From DASUPK01 sp963848955 (GTDB lineage Bacteria > Actinomycetota > Thermoleophilia > Solirubrobacterales > 70-9), in NCBI GenBank assembly GCA_963848955.1, contig CAWKFQ010000006.1, positions 1 to 64,000 of the forward strand: DNA of 64,000 bases. The letters run 5' to 3'. Positions 7,679-16,417 of this stretch are shown one piece after another. Under the pieces are notes generated by a model that ran no database searches, was not told where the DNA came from, and was given only the letters and a program-made list of their open reading frames with translations. Position numbers and translations under genes: made by a program. Positions within the stretch are counted from its first letter, which is position 1. Each line of letters begins with the position of its first letter.

Positions 7679-8119
7679 ATGAGGGGCGAGAAGGCCGAGC
7701 GGTTCGTCCGCTTCAACCTGCTGCTGATGGCCGGCGGCTTCGCGCTCGTGGGCTTCTTCTTCATCGCCTGGCCGGACGGAACGCTGGCGCGCCTGACCGA
7801 GTTCGGGGACAACTTCGGCGACTTCGCGCCCGCTCCCGAGACCGACGAGCGCCTGTGGCTGTCGCTCGGCTTCGCCTACATGGTCGTGATCACGTTCCTG
7901 GCGCTGATCGCGGCCTCGGACGTGGTCCGCTACCGGCCGATGCTGCTGGCGCTGGCGGCGGGCAAGGCCGCCAGCTCGATCACCAGCCTCGTCTTCTACG
8001 CCCAGGACGACGTCTTCGCCTACCTGCTGAACGGGATCGTGGACGGCTCGCTGGTGGGCGCGACCCTGTTCCTGTGGCATCTGGCAGGCAAGGTGGGCGA
8101 GCCCGCGGCGCCGGGTTGA
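7679..8119 (+). CDS. Four-helix membrane protein
   Basis: This 146-residue protein has about four hydrophobic segments: LLLMAGGFALVGFFFIAW, LGFAYMVVITFLALIAAS, MLLALAAGKAASSITSLV and a final IVDGSLVGATLFLWHLAG. The family is not recognised. It lies 30 bases upstream of a GMC-type oxidoreductase gene in the same direction, so the two may be expressed together. There is no catalytic motif. Confidence 0.75.
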   Translation: MRGEKAERFVRFNLLLMAGGFALVGFFFIAWPDGTLARLTEFGDNFGDFAPAPETDERLWLSLGFAYMVVITFLALIAASDVVRYRPMLLALAAGKAASSITSLVFYAQDDVFAYLLNGIVDGSLVGATLFLWHLAGKVGEPAAPG

Positions 8120-8149
8120 AGGCGCGCGCCGGGGCTCGGGGCCGCCGAG

Positions 8150-9421
8150 TTGCGGACGCTGCGGGCGATCGCCGAAGCGGTTGCCCCCGGTAGCGAGGCG
8201 CTGCCCGCGGCCGAGTCCGACGTCCGCGTGGCGGAGCTGGTCTCGGGCTTTCTGACCAGGCTGCCCGCCAGGACCGCCGGCTTCGTGCGCCTGGCGCTGC
8301 GGCTGTTCGAATGGCTGCCCTCGCCGCGCCGCTTCAGCGCCATGAGCCTGGAGCGCCGGACGCGGTTCCTGGCGAGCCTCGAGCGCTCACGATTGGGACC
8401 GCGCCGCGACCTGCTGCTGCTGGCAAAGACCCTGTCGATGATCGGTTGGGCGCGCGACGAGCGCGTGCGCAAGGTGGTCGGCTATGAGTCGCGCTGCGCC
8501 GTGCGCGAGGGAGAGCCCGAGCCGCAGGCCGGCCCGCTCGGGGACCTGGCGCCGGCGGGGGACGGCGAGGACTGCGACGTCGCCATCGTCGGTTCCGGGG
8601 CCGGGGGCTCGGCCGCTGCCTACGTGCTCGCGAGGGCCGGCCTGGACGTGCTCGTGCTCGAGTCCGGCCCGCACGTCGACCGCGAGAGCTATCCGACCGA
8701 TCCGATCGAGGGCTTGCCGCTCATGTACCGCGACGGAGGGCTCACAATCGCCGCGGGCAAGCCGGCGATCCCGATCCCGGTCGGGCGCACTGTGGGCGGC
8801 ACGACGGTGATCAACTCGGGCACCTGCTTCCGGGCGCCGCAGCACGTGCTGTCGGGGTGGGCCGAACGCGAAGGGATCGACTGGGCGACGGGCCTCGACG
8901 AGCGCTACGGCGACGCCGAGAAGATGCTCGCGGTGGCACCGCTGGACCCCGAGCGAATGGGCCGCAACGGCCAGCTCTGCATGGAGGGCGCTGCTGCCCT
9001 GGGCGCCAGCGGCGGCCCGATCGCGCGCAACGCCGGCGCCTGCGTGCAATGCAGCTCCTGCCCGCTCGGGTGCCGCATCGACGCCAAGCGCTCCGCGCAC
9101 GTCTCCTACCTGCCCGCCGCGGTTGCGGCCGGGGCGCGCGTCCGCGCTGGGGTCCGCGTCGAGCGCGTGCTGGTCGAGGACGGCCGCGCACGCGGGCTCG
9201 GCTGTGTCGCGGGGCTTCCGACGACGGCGGCCGAGGAGGCCGACCTGAAGGGCGGAGGGGTTGAAAACGCGACCCTGGACGGTGAACGCCAGGGCCGTGA
9301 TCAGCGCTGCGGGGGCTTTCGGGACCCCCGAGCTGCTGATGCGTTCCGGCTTGCGCCACCCGGCGCTCGGGCGCAACCTGCACGTCCACCCCGCCGCGCG
9401 TCCGGCTTCTACACTGGGCGC
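8150..9421 (+). pseudogene. GMC-type (fatty-alcohol-oxidase-like) oxidoreductase, frameshifted and missing its C-terminal half
   Basis: An alpha-helical N-terminal region of about 140 residues precedes the FAD motif VAIVGSGAGGSAAAYVLARA (about residue 144). The GMC signature GRTVGGTTVINSGTCFRAP and the cysteine stretch CVQCSSCPLGC follow, as in long-chain alcohol oxidase relatives. An AAAA run at 9264-9267 carries one surplus base. Across it the frame continues as VISAAGAFGTPELLMRSGL and GRNLHVHPAA. Homology then stops at about 9390-9405, and the promoter and start of the TPR gene follow. The substrate-binding and catalytic C-terminal domain (normally 200 or more residues with the active-site His) is absent. 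Start TTG at 8150. This is either a real deletion or an assembly join. Confidence 0.75.
9410..9415 (+). promoter_or_regulatory. -10 box, leaderless type
   Basis: TACACT followed by exactly 6 bases and then the ATG at 9422. Confidence 0.6.
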
Positions 9422-9808
9422 ATGGCCCAGAACCAGCATTTCCCACACGACGAGTCGCTCTATTCGCTCTACCGACGCGGCATCGAGCTGCTCGAGGACG
9501 GCGACTTCGAGGAGGCGACCGTGCCGCTCAAGGAGGCGGCCCGACAGGCGCCCGAGAAGAGCTCCGTCCGCGAGGCGCTCGGCCGCGCACTCTTCCGCAC
9601 TCGCCACTACGCGGAGGCGGCCACCGAGTTCGAGGCGGTGGTGGAGACCCACCCCGTCAACGACTACGCGCACTTCTGCCTCGGCCGTGCCCTGACCAAG
9701 ACCGGCGAGACCCGGCGGGCTCGCCATCACCTGGCCCTGGCTTCCAACCTGCGTCCCGAGCGGCGCGACTACCGGATCTACAGGGAACGGCTCGCCGCCA
9801 GCACCTAG
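9422..9808 (+). CDS. TPR-repeat protein
   Basis: The 128-residue protein contains about three tetratricopeptide repeats: SLYRRGIELLEDGDFEEATV, REALGRALFRTRHYAEAATE and HFCLGRALTKTGETRRARHH. No signal peptide or membrane segment is present, so it is probably a cytoplasmic adaptor. It is followed after 9 bases by the ureohydrolase gene. The promoter box ends 6 bases before the ATG. The upstream neighbour is truncated close to this promoter. Confidence 0.85.
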   Translation: MAQNQHFPHDESLYSLYRRGIELLEDGDFEEATVPLKEAARQAPEKSSVREALGRALFRTRHYAEAATEFEAVVETHPVNDYAHFCLGRALTKTGETRRARHHLALASNLRPERRDYRIYRERLAAST

Positions 9809-9817
9809 CGGCACCGG

Positions 9818-10692
9818 ATGACCGAGTTCCGCCTGCTCGCAGTTCCCTACGAGGTCGGCGCGATGCGCATGGGAGTGGGGCGCGGCCCCGAACGCCTGCT
9901 CCAGGCGGGCGCCGAGAAGGCGCTCGGAAGCCGCGGCGCTCGAGTCCGCCTCGAGATGGTGGAGCTTCGGGAACACCAGAGGGACGCAAGCGGCGCCAGT
10001 GAGGCCGGGGCCGGGTTCGAGCTGATCCGGCTGGTCGCCGCCCGCGCTCGAGCGGCGATCGCCGACGGCGCGTTTCCGGTGCTGCTCTCCGGCAGCTGCT
10101 TCGCCGGCCTGGGGATGGCTGCGGCCATGGATGAGCCATCGCCGGCGGTCGTCTGGTTCGACGCCCACGGCGACTTCAACACCCCGGACTCGAGCGTCGA
10201 TGGCTATTTCGACGGCATGGGGCTGGCCGTGCTCACCGGCGAGGCCTGGCAGGGGATGAGCGAGCCCTCTATGGACGGCGCGACCGTGCCTGAGAGCGCC
10301 GTGGTGCTCGCCGGCGCCCGCGACTTCGATCCGGCCGAGCTGAATCGCCTGCGGGCGTCCGCGATCCGCCACCTGCCCCCCGAGCGGATCGAGGCGGATG
10401 ACTCGGTCGCCGAGGTCGTGGCCTCCATTCGACCCGAGCCGACCGGCCTGTACCTGCACGTCGACCTCGACGTGCTCGACGCCGATCAGGCCCGCGTCAA
10501 CATCTACAGCGTCGAAGGTGGCCTCACGGCGCCGCAGCTCGAATCGCAGGTCCGCTCGCTGCTGGAGCGTGCCCGGTCCGAGCGTTCTCCCTCACCGCAT
10601 ATGACCCGGAGTGCGACGCCGACGGCCGGGTGCCGCCGATCGCGCTTCAGCTTCTCGAGATCGTCGCCGAGCAGGTTGGGCGCGAGACATGA
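9818..10692 (+). CDS. Arginase/agmatinase-family ureohydrolase, single-base frameshift
   Basis: Ureohydrolase metal-binding motifs appear in order: GSCFAGLG (replacing the usual GGDHS region), WFDAHGDFN with its Asp-x-His-x-Asp, and LHVDLDVLD. Known family members hydrolyse arginine, agmatine or related guanidino or formimino substrates with two Mn ions; the substrate here cannot be told. The last 40 residues (AFSLTAYDPECDADGRVPP and onward to GRET) lie in a shifted frame. One missing C in the run at 10572-10574 joins them and gives 291 residues. The stop then overlaps the dtd ATG, which supports the repair. Confidence 0.8.
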
Positions 10693-11105
10693 GGGCGCTG
10701 GTCCAGCGCGTCAGCCAGGCGGCGGTCGACGTCGAGGGGGAGAGGGTCGCGCAGATCGGGCCGGGGATGCTCGTCCTGCTCGGCGTCTCGCGAGACGACA
10801 CCGAGGCGGAGGCCGACAGGCTGGCGGAGAAGGTCCGCGCCCTGCGCATCTTCGACGACGCCGACGGCAGGATGAACGAGCCCCTCGGGGATCGCGAGAT
10901 CCTCTGCGTCAGCCAGTTCACGCTCTATGGCGATACCCGGAAGGGGACACGTCCGAGTTACACGAAGGCGGCACCGGGCGAGCAGGCGGAGCCACTCTAT
11001 GACCGCTTCTGCGAACGGGTTGGAGCGAAGAAGGGAGTCTTCGGCGCCTGTATGGGGGTCGCCTTGGTGAACGACGGTCCGGTGACCGTGATGCTCGAGG
11101 TCTGA
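10689..11105 (+). CDS. dtd: D-aminoacyl-tRNA deacylase
   Basis: The 138-residue protein MRALVQRVSQAAVDVEGERV ... has the DTD motifs LCVSQFTLYGDTRKGTRPSY (active-site SQFTLY, with catalytic Thr) and the C-terminal NDGPVTVMLEV (the NxGPVT motif). It removes D-amino acids and glycine from mischarged tRNA in the cytoplasm. The start chosen overlaps the ureohydrolase stop by 4 bases; the open frame extends further upstream without family similarity. An intrinsic terminator-like element follows, within the rimP leader. Confidence 0.96.
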   Translation: MRALVQRVSQAAVDVEGERVAQIGPGMLVLLGVSRDDTEAEADRLAEKVRALRIFDDADGRMNEPLGDREILCVSQFTLYGDTRKGTRPSYTKAAPGEQAEPLYDRFCERVGAKKGVFGACMGVALVNDGPVTVMLEV

Positions 11106-11123
11106 GCGCGGTTCCTGGCCGTC

Positions 11124-11151
11124 TTGCGCGTGCCTGAAGCGGGGCTATACT
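11124..11151 (+). promoter_or_regulatory. Promoter of the rimP-nusA-infB operon
   Basis: TTGCGC (11124-11129) and TATACT (11146-11151) are spaced by 16 bases. The transcript would start near 11158, leaving a leader of about 70 bases before rimP. Confidence 0.65.
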
Positions 11152-11160
11152 CGCCGAGGA

Positions 11161-11216
11161 ACCTTTTTTCGCACCTAACTGCGTGTCGAAAGGTGGGCGA
11201 GCGCCCGCCTTTTTTT
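11161..11216 (+). promoter_or_regulatory. Attenuator-like leader before rimP
   Basis: A terminator hairpin GGTGGGC (11192-11198)/GCCCGCC (11203-11209) with a 4-base loop is followed by seven Ts (11210-11216). CGAAAGGT (11187-11194), which contains the first GGT of that stem, can instead pair with ACCTTTTTTCG (11161-11171) with a T bulge. The two folds exclude each other, the layout of a transcription attenuator. It may also simply end dtd transcripts. NusA itself is an elongation factor, so feedback on this operon is a reasonable guess. Confidence 0.6.
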
Positions 11217-11226
11217 GGGCCCAAGA

Positions 11227-11676
11227 ATGGATACAGAGATGGATACAGAGCTTCAGCAACTACAGGAAACCATCGAGTCACGGCTTCGCGATCAGGAGCC
11301 GGACGTCGAGCTGCTCGCCCTGGAGCGGCCGGCCACGGAGCGCCTGCGGCTGGTGATCGACAGCCCTGATGGGGTCGACATCGCCCTCTGCGAGCGGGTC
11401 ACCGGCGTGCTCCGCGACCTGCTCGAGGAGTGGTCGCTGGAGGTCTCATCGCCGGGGCCAGAGCGGCCCCTGACGAAGCCAGAGCACTTCCGTCGCTTCC
11501 TCGGCAACCGCGTTCGTGTCAAGACGAGCGAGGAGATCGCGGGGCGTCACAGCTTCACGGGCACCCTTACCGCTGCGGATGAAGAGCGAGTCAGCCTCGA
11601 TGCGCCCGACGGCGCGGTGACCATTCCATTGCAGAGCGTTCGCCGTTCAAATCTTGTCCCGGAGGAGGTCGCATGA
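11227..11676 (+). CDS. rimP: Ribosome maturation factor RimP
   Basis: The protein (about 149 residues) has the RimP N-terminal domain with LRLVIDSPDGVDIALCERVT and the SPGPERPLTKPEHF motif, then an Sm-like C-terminal domain ending SVRRSNLVPEEVA. It assists 30S subunit maturation. The start is uncertain because the 12 bases ATGGATACAGAG occur twice in tandem (11227-11238 and 11239-11250), offering two equivalent ATGs. Its stop overlaps the nusA start (ATGA). Confidence 0.93.
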   Translation: MDTEMDTELQQLQETIESRLRDQEPDVELLALERPATERLRLVIDSPDGVDIALCERVTGVLRDLLEEWSLEVSSPGPERPLTKPEHFRRFLGNRVRVKTSEEIAGRHSFTGTLTAADEERVSLDAPDGAVTIPLQSVRRSNLVPEEVA

Positions 11677-13396
11677 CCCAGGAAATCGTCGACGCCGTAA
11701 AGATGCTCGAGCAGGAGAAGGGGATTGCGGCTGACACCCTGATGGACGCCCTTCAGGACGCCCTCCTCTCTGCCTACAAGAAGACGCCGGGAGCCGCCAA
11801 GTACGCGAAGGTCGAGCTCGACCACGGCACCGCGGACTTCCGCGTCTATGAGCTGATGGTCCCGGAGGACCTCGAGAAGCGCCTGCTCGATGAGCAGTTC
11901 GAGGACCAGCTGCAGGCCGCCGAGGCCGCGGAGGCCGCCGGCGAGCCCATCCCCGAGATCGAGATCAACAGGCCGACCGTGGACCCGGAGACGGGTGAGC
12001 GCCGTGAGGCCACCGAGCCCGAGGTCGAGCCCGAGCGGCTCGAGCCCTACATGGATCAGATCAAGACGCAGGACGTGACGCCGGACGACTTCGGGCGCAT
12101 CGCCGCACAGACCGCCAAGCAGGTGATCCTCCAGCGGATCCGCGAGGCCGAGCGCGGCATGATGTTCGAGGAGTACAAGGACCGCGTCGGCGAGCTCATC
12201 ACGGGGATCATCCAGCAGTCCGACAACCGCTACACGCTGGTCCAGCTCCGCGAGCGGGTCGAGGCCTTGCTGCCGCGCTCCGAGCAGGTCTACAACGAGC
12301 GCTACGACCACGGCATGCGCGTCAAGGCGGTGATCACCGATGTCTCGGCCGACACCAAGGGCCCGAGCATCGTCGTCTCACGCCGCAATCCCGAGCTGAT
12401 CAAGAAGCTCTTCGAGCTCGAGGTGCCGGAGATCGCCGACAAGCTGGTGGAGATCACCGGTGTCGCTCGCGAGCCGGGCTGGCGCTCGAAGATCGCCGTC
12501 ATCTCCCACGCCGATGGCGTCGATCCGGTGGGGGCGTGCGTCGGGCCGCGAGGCTCGCGCGTCCGCATGGTCGTCTCCGAGCTGCGCGGCGAGAAGATCG
12601 ACATCATCCCCTACAACGAGGAGCCCGCCCGATTCGTCGCCAAGGCCCTCTCGCCGGCGCGAGTCCGCGAGGTCCTCGTCGACGACGAGACCAAGGAGGC
12701 GACCGTGATCGTCCCCGACGACCAGCTCTCGCTGGCGATCGGCCGTGACGGTCAGAACGCGCGCCTGGCGGCTCGCCTGACGGGCTGGAAGGTGGACATC
12801 ACCTCCGAGACCGAGTTCGCTCAGCAGGAGGAGGACATCGAGTACGAGGGCGAGGAGGCCGCCGATGGCCGCTGCATGGCGATCATGACCACAGGCCGCC
12901 GCTGCCCCAACGCGGCCCTGCAGGGCTCGCAGTACTGCGGTCTTCCCCAGCATCAGGCGCTCACACGGTTCAGCACCAACCAGGTCGCGGTGCTCGGTCC
13001 GCTGAGCGACGAGGAGGTCGCCACGCTGGCTGACTCCGACGCCGATGACGCCGCGGTGAAGCCGATCGTCGAGAAGGCCGAGAGCCAGTTCGACGAGAGC
13101 GCCGGGGCCGAGGAGGCGGAGGAGGAGGCCGAGGAGGCCGAGGAGGCCGAGGAGGCCCCGGCCGCCGAGGTCGAAGAGATAGAGGAGACCGAAGAGCCGG
13201 AGGAGACCGAGGAGCCGAGGAGCCCTCCGAGGACGAGGGAGATGAAGAGCCTGAGGTCGAGGAGGAGTCCACCGAGGAGGAGCCCGCCGCCGAGGAGGAC
13301 CAGGCCTCGGAGGACGGCGCCTCAGAGGACGGCGGAGCCCCCGAGGCTGAGGAAGCGGAGACCGTGAAGACCGCCGAGGAGCAGACCACCGAGTAG
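11673..13396 (+). CDS. nusA: Transcription termination/antitermination protein NusA with C-terminal Cys/His motif, one frameshift
   Basis: The N-terminal RNA-polymerase-binding domain (with an acidic insertion at about residues 70-125), S1 domain and two KH domains (VGACVGPRGSRVRMV, LSLAIGRDGQNARLAARLTG) are complete. After the KH domains comes an unusual segment, GRCMAIMTTGRRCPN then GSQYCGLPQHQAL. Cys401, Cys411, Cys422 and His427 have the spacing of a small zinc-binding module. A long Glu-rich tail follows. One missing base at about 13217 shifts the tail; repair gives an acidic end finishing at the TAG at 13394-13396 (574 residues), 3 bases before infB. NusA controls pausing, termination and rRNA antitermination. 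Confidence 0.95.
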
Positions 13397-13399
13397 GAG

Positions 13400-15670
13400 A
13401 TGGCAAAGAAGCGCGTACACGAGATAGCTAAGGCTCAGGGCCTGACCAGCAAGGAACTCCTTGCTGCGCTCAACGCTGCCGGAGTGGAGGCGAAGGTCGC
13501 TCAGTCGAGCGTCGAGGAGTCCGACGCTCTGGCGGCTCTGAAGAACTCGGGCGACGGCGCCAAGAGCTCCGGTGACGGCGCATCCGCCACCACGGCGACC
13601 AAGACCAAGAAGGCGCCCGCCAAGGCCTCTTCGCAGAAGGCTGCACCCCCCAAGGCCGCGCCAAATGCCCAAGCCCCGCAGGCGAAGGCGGAAGCACCCG
13701 CGAAGCCGGCCTCCGGTGACGGTGCCGCGGCGAAAAAGGGTCCGGGCAAGCGTAGGCGCCGTGTCGTGATCGACTCCCAGGCGGCCCGCCGCGACCACAT
13801 CGCGAGGACGCAGCCGCCGCCCAGGCCCCCGCGCCGCCGCGGCGGACGCCGTCGCCGCCCGCTGCTCGAGGAGCCGAGCGACAGGGAGCTGAAGCAGCCA
13901 GAGGAGCAGCCGCCGATCAAGGTCAACTCCGGCGCCACCGTCCGGGAGGTCGCCGAGAGCCTGGGGCTGTCCGCCGCCGAGGTGATCAAGGCTTTGATGA
14001 AGGAGGGTGAGATGGCCACGCTCACCCAGACGCTCACCGACGAGTCGGTCGAGGCGATCGCCAAGGAGTTCGACCGCAAGATCGAGATCGTCACCGCGGC
14101 CGAAGAAGAGGTCGAGGAGCCCGAGGCGGAGCAGGACGACGAAAAGGATCTCGCCGATCGCCCGCCCGTCGTCACGGTCATGGGCCACGTGGACCACGGC
14201 AAGACCTCGTTGCTCGACGCGATCCGCCAGACGCAGGTCGCGGCCGGTGAGGCCGGCGGCATCACCCAGCACATCGGCGCCTACCAGGTCCAGCACGACG
14301 GCAAGACCCTCACCTTCCTGGATACCCCCGGCCACGAGGCATTCACCGCGATGCGGGCACGCGGCGCCAAGGTCACCGACGTCGCGGTGATCGTCGTCGC
14401 CGCCGACGACGGCGTCATGCCGCAGACCGTCGAGGCGATCGACCACGCCCGTGCGGCGGACGTCCCGATCCTGGTCGCGGTCAACAAGATCGACAAGGAG
14501 GGCGCGGACCCGAACCGCGTCCGCACCGAGCTGGCCCAGCAGGACCTCAATCCGGAGGAGTGGGGTGGCGACACCGTCTACGCCGACGTCTCGGCGAAGA
14601 CCAAGGACGGCCTCGACAACCTGCTCGAGATGATCCTGCTGGTCACCGACCTCGAGGAGCTGGGGGCCAACCCCAACGCTCCCGCCTCCGGGGCCGTCGT
14701 GGAGGCCGAGCTCGACCCGGGCCGCGGCCCGGTCACCGGTGTGCTGGTTCAGCGCGGCACCCTCCATGTGGGGGATGCGGTAGTCGCCGGTCCGGTCTGG
14801 GGCAAGGTCCGGGCAATGCTCGACGACAAGGGCGAGCGGGTGGAGGAGGCAACTCCCGGGACCCCCGTCGAGATCCTCGGCTTCGACGGTGTCTCCGAGG
14901 CCGGCGAGCACATCCAGGTGGTGGAGAACGAGCGCAAGGCCCGTCAGCTCGCGCAGGAGCGTGAGACGCGCCTGAAGACCGAGCAGCTGGCCCGTCGCCA
15001 GGCCCGCAAGGTCACCCTCGAGGAGGTCTTCCAGCGAGCGAGCGAGGGCCAGCTCAATGAGCTCAACATCGTGCTCAAGGCCGACGTCTCCGGTTCCCTC
15101 GAGGCTCTCGAGGACGAGATCGCGAAGCTGCCACAGGAGCAGGTCCCGGTGAACGTGATCCACGCCCAGACCGGCGGCATCAACGAGTCCGATGTGATGC
15201 TGGCGGCGGCCTCCGATGCGGTGATCATCGGCTTCAACGTCCGGCCTCTCGCCGATGCCCGCCGTGCTGCCGACGAGGAGGGCATCGACATTCGCACCTA
15301 CACGGTCATCTACAAGGTGACCGAGGATCTCCGCGCGGCGATGGAGGGCCTGCTCGAGCCCGAGGAGGTCGAGGAGACGGTCGGCCAGGCCGAGGTCAAG
15401 CAGACCTTCAAGGCCTCGCGGGTCGGCACGATCGCCGGTTGCCTGGTCACCGACGGCAAGGCGACCCGCAGCGCCGGGGTGCGCCTGGTGCGGGACGGGA
15501 CCATCGTCTGGAGCGGCAAGGTGGGATCGCTGCGGCGCTTCAAGGACGACGTGGCCGAGGTCGATGAGGGCCTGGAGTGCGGCATCGTGCTGGATGGCTT
15601 CGCCGACATCAAGGAAGGCGATGTCCTCGAGTTCTTCGAAACCCGCCAGGTCGAGAAGACGCTGGAGTAA
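13400..15670 (+). CDS. infB: Translation initiation factor IF-2
   Basis: The 756-residue protein has IF2 N-terminal modules (MAKKRVHEIAKAQGLTSKEL and a second at VREVAESLGLSAAEVIKALM). They are separated by an Ala/Lys/Pro-rich linker and an Arg-rich stretch. The GTPase domain shows GHVDHGKTSLLD (about residue 262), GGITQHIGAY, DTPGHEAF, NKID and SAK. C-terminal domains for fMet-tRNA binding complete it. IF-2 brings initiator tRNA to the 30S subunit and promotes subunit joining. It directly follows nusA. Confidence 0.98.
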   Translation: MAKKRVHEIAKAQGLTSKELLAALNAAGVEAKVAQSSVEESDALAALKNSGDGAKSSGDGASATTATKTKKAPAKASSQKAAPPKAAPNAQAPQAKAEAPAKPASGDGAAAKKGPGKRRRRVVIDSQAARRDHIARTQPPPRPPRRRGGRRRRPLLEEPSDRELKQPEEQPPIKVNSGATVREVAESLGLSAAEVIKALMKEGEMATLTQTLTDESVEAIAKEFDRKIEIVTAAEEEVEEPEAEQDDEKDLADRPPVVTVMGHVDHGKTSLLDAIRQTQVAAGEAGGITQHIGAYQVQHDGKTLTFLDTPGHEAFTAMRARGAKVTDVAVIVVAADDGVMPQTVEAIDHARAADVPILVAVNKIDKEGADPNRVRTELAQQDLNPEEWGGDTVYADVSAKTKDGLDNLLEMILLVTDLEELGANPNAPASGAVVEAELDPGRGPVTGVLVQRGTLHVGDAVVAGPVWGKVRAMLDDKGERVEEATPGTPVEILGFDGVSEAGEHIQVVENERKARQLAQERETRLKTEQLARRQARKVTLEEVFQRASEGQLNELNIVLKADVSGSLEALEDEIAKLPQEQVPVNVIHAQTGGINESDVMLAAASDAVIIGFNVRPLADARRAADEEGIDIRTYTVIYKVTEDLRAAMEGLLEPEEVEETVGQAEVKQTFKASRVGTIAGCLVTDGKATRSAGVRLVRDGTIVWSGKVGSLRRFKDDVAEVDEGLECGIVLDGFADIKEGDVLEFFETRQVEKTLE

Positions 15671-15723
15671 ATGCTCGGGGCAGCGGACGCGAAGCGGAGC
15701 AGCCACCGAGAAGATGGTGGCGT

Positions 15724-16023
15724 GTGTCGCCCTTCGTCGAGCTGATCGAGATTCGCCTGCACTTCGGGGAAGTTCAGGACTTGAAGGGCAAGCGCAAGCT
15801 GGTCAAGTCGCTGAAGGACTCGGTCCGGAAGCGGTTCGGCGCGTCGGTCGCGGAGATCGACGGACACGACAAGTGGCAGCGCTCGACGCTCCTCTGCGCC
15901 CTCGTCGGTGACGGCGGGGTTTCGGACCGAGCCGACGGCCTGGTGCGGTTCGTCGAGAGCCGCTGCCCCGACGGCTGTTCGGTCGAACGCGACCTGCTCA
16001 GCCTGCACGACATTCGCGGCTAG
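15724..16023 (+). CDS. DUF503 (YlxP-like) family protein
   Basis: The 99-residue protein starts at a GTG (SPFVELIEIRLHFGEVQDLK) and continues GKRKLVKSLKDSVRKRF and EIDGHDKWQRSTL. This is the DUF503 fold, a small alpha/beta protein usually encoded between infB and rbfA; its molecular role is not established. The location here fits the family exactly. The open frame extends upstream into infB without similarity, so the GTG at 15724 was preferred. Confidence 0.88.
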   Translation: MSPFVELIEIRLHFGEVQDLKGKRKLVKSLKDSVRKRFGASVAEIDGHDKWQRSTLLCALVGDGGVSDRADGLVRFVESRCPDGCSVERDLLSLHDIRG

Positions 16024-16066
16024 GACGTGTTCCGGGATGGCTTGAGTGCCCCTCAGCCCCGGCTGT

Positions 16067-16072
16067 TATCGT
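16067..16072 (+). promoter_or_regulatory. -10 box upstream of rbfA
   Basis: TATCGT ends 9 bases before the rbfA ATG. It would allow internal, nearly leaderless transcription of rbfA and the following genes. Confidence 0.4.
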
Positions 16073-16081
16073 CGCCAGGCG

Positions 16082-16417
16082 ATGCCGACAGCCCGGATGC
16101 GGCGTGTCAACGAGTCGATCAAGGAGATCCTCGGCGATGCGATCACGACGGAGCTCAAGGACCCGAGAATCGGATTCGTGACCGTGACTGATGTGGACAC
16201 CTCTCCAGACCTGCGCACTGCGCGCGTCTACGTCAGCGTGCTCGGTACCGAGGAGGAGCGGGAGCGCTCGCTCACGGGCCTGCGCTCGTCGCACGGTTTT
16301 CTTCAGGGCAAGATCGCGAGCTCGATGCGTATGAAGCGAACCCCGACCTTGACCTTCGAATACGACGAGAGCGCAGAGCGCGGCGATCGCATCTCGCGTC
16401 TCCTCAGGGACGAATGA
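16082..16417 (+). CDS. rbfA: 30S ribosome-binding factor A
   Basis: The 111-residue protein (MPTARMRRVNESIKEILGDA ... DPRIGFVTVTDVDTSPDLRT ... MRMKRTPTLTFEYDESAERG) is a full RbfA KH-like domain with the DxRxGFVTVTxVxxSxDL signature. It acts late in 16S rRNA maturation. I placed the start at 16082 rather than the earlier ATG at 16046, since the earlier residues are outside the family. Its stop overlaps the nrnA-like start by 4 bases. Confidence 0.95.
   Translation: MPTARMRRVNESIKEILGDAITTELKDPRIGFVTVTDVDTSPDLRTARVYVSVLGTEEERERSLTGLRSSHGFLQGKIASSMRMKRTPTLTFEYDESAERGDRISRLLRDE

Noticed and set aside
13190..13396. Programmed frameshift at the end of nusA
   Set aside because: No slippery heptamer with downstream structure; a single lost base in a GG pair explains it, as in many other genes here.
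13322..15706. Very long minus-strand open frame opposite infB (and similar ones opposite gatA, ribF, recA and others)
   Set aside because: Mirror frames of GC-rich genes. Low-complexity composition, no domain, and they lie wholly opposite secure genes.
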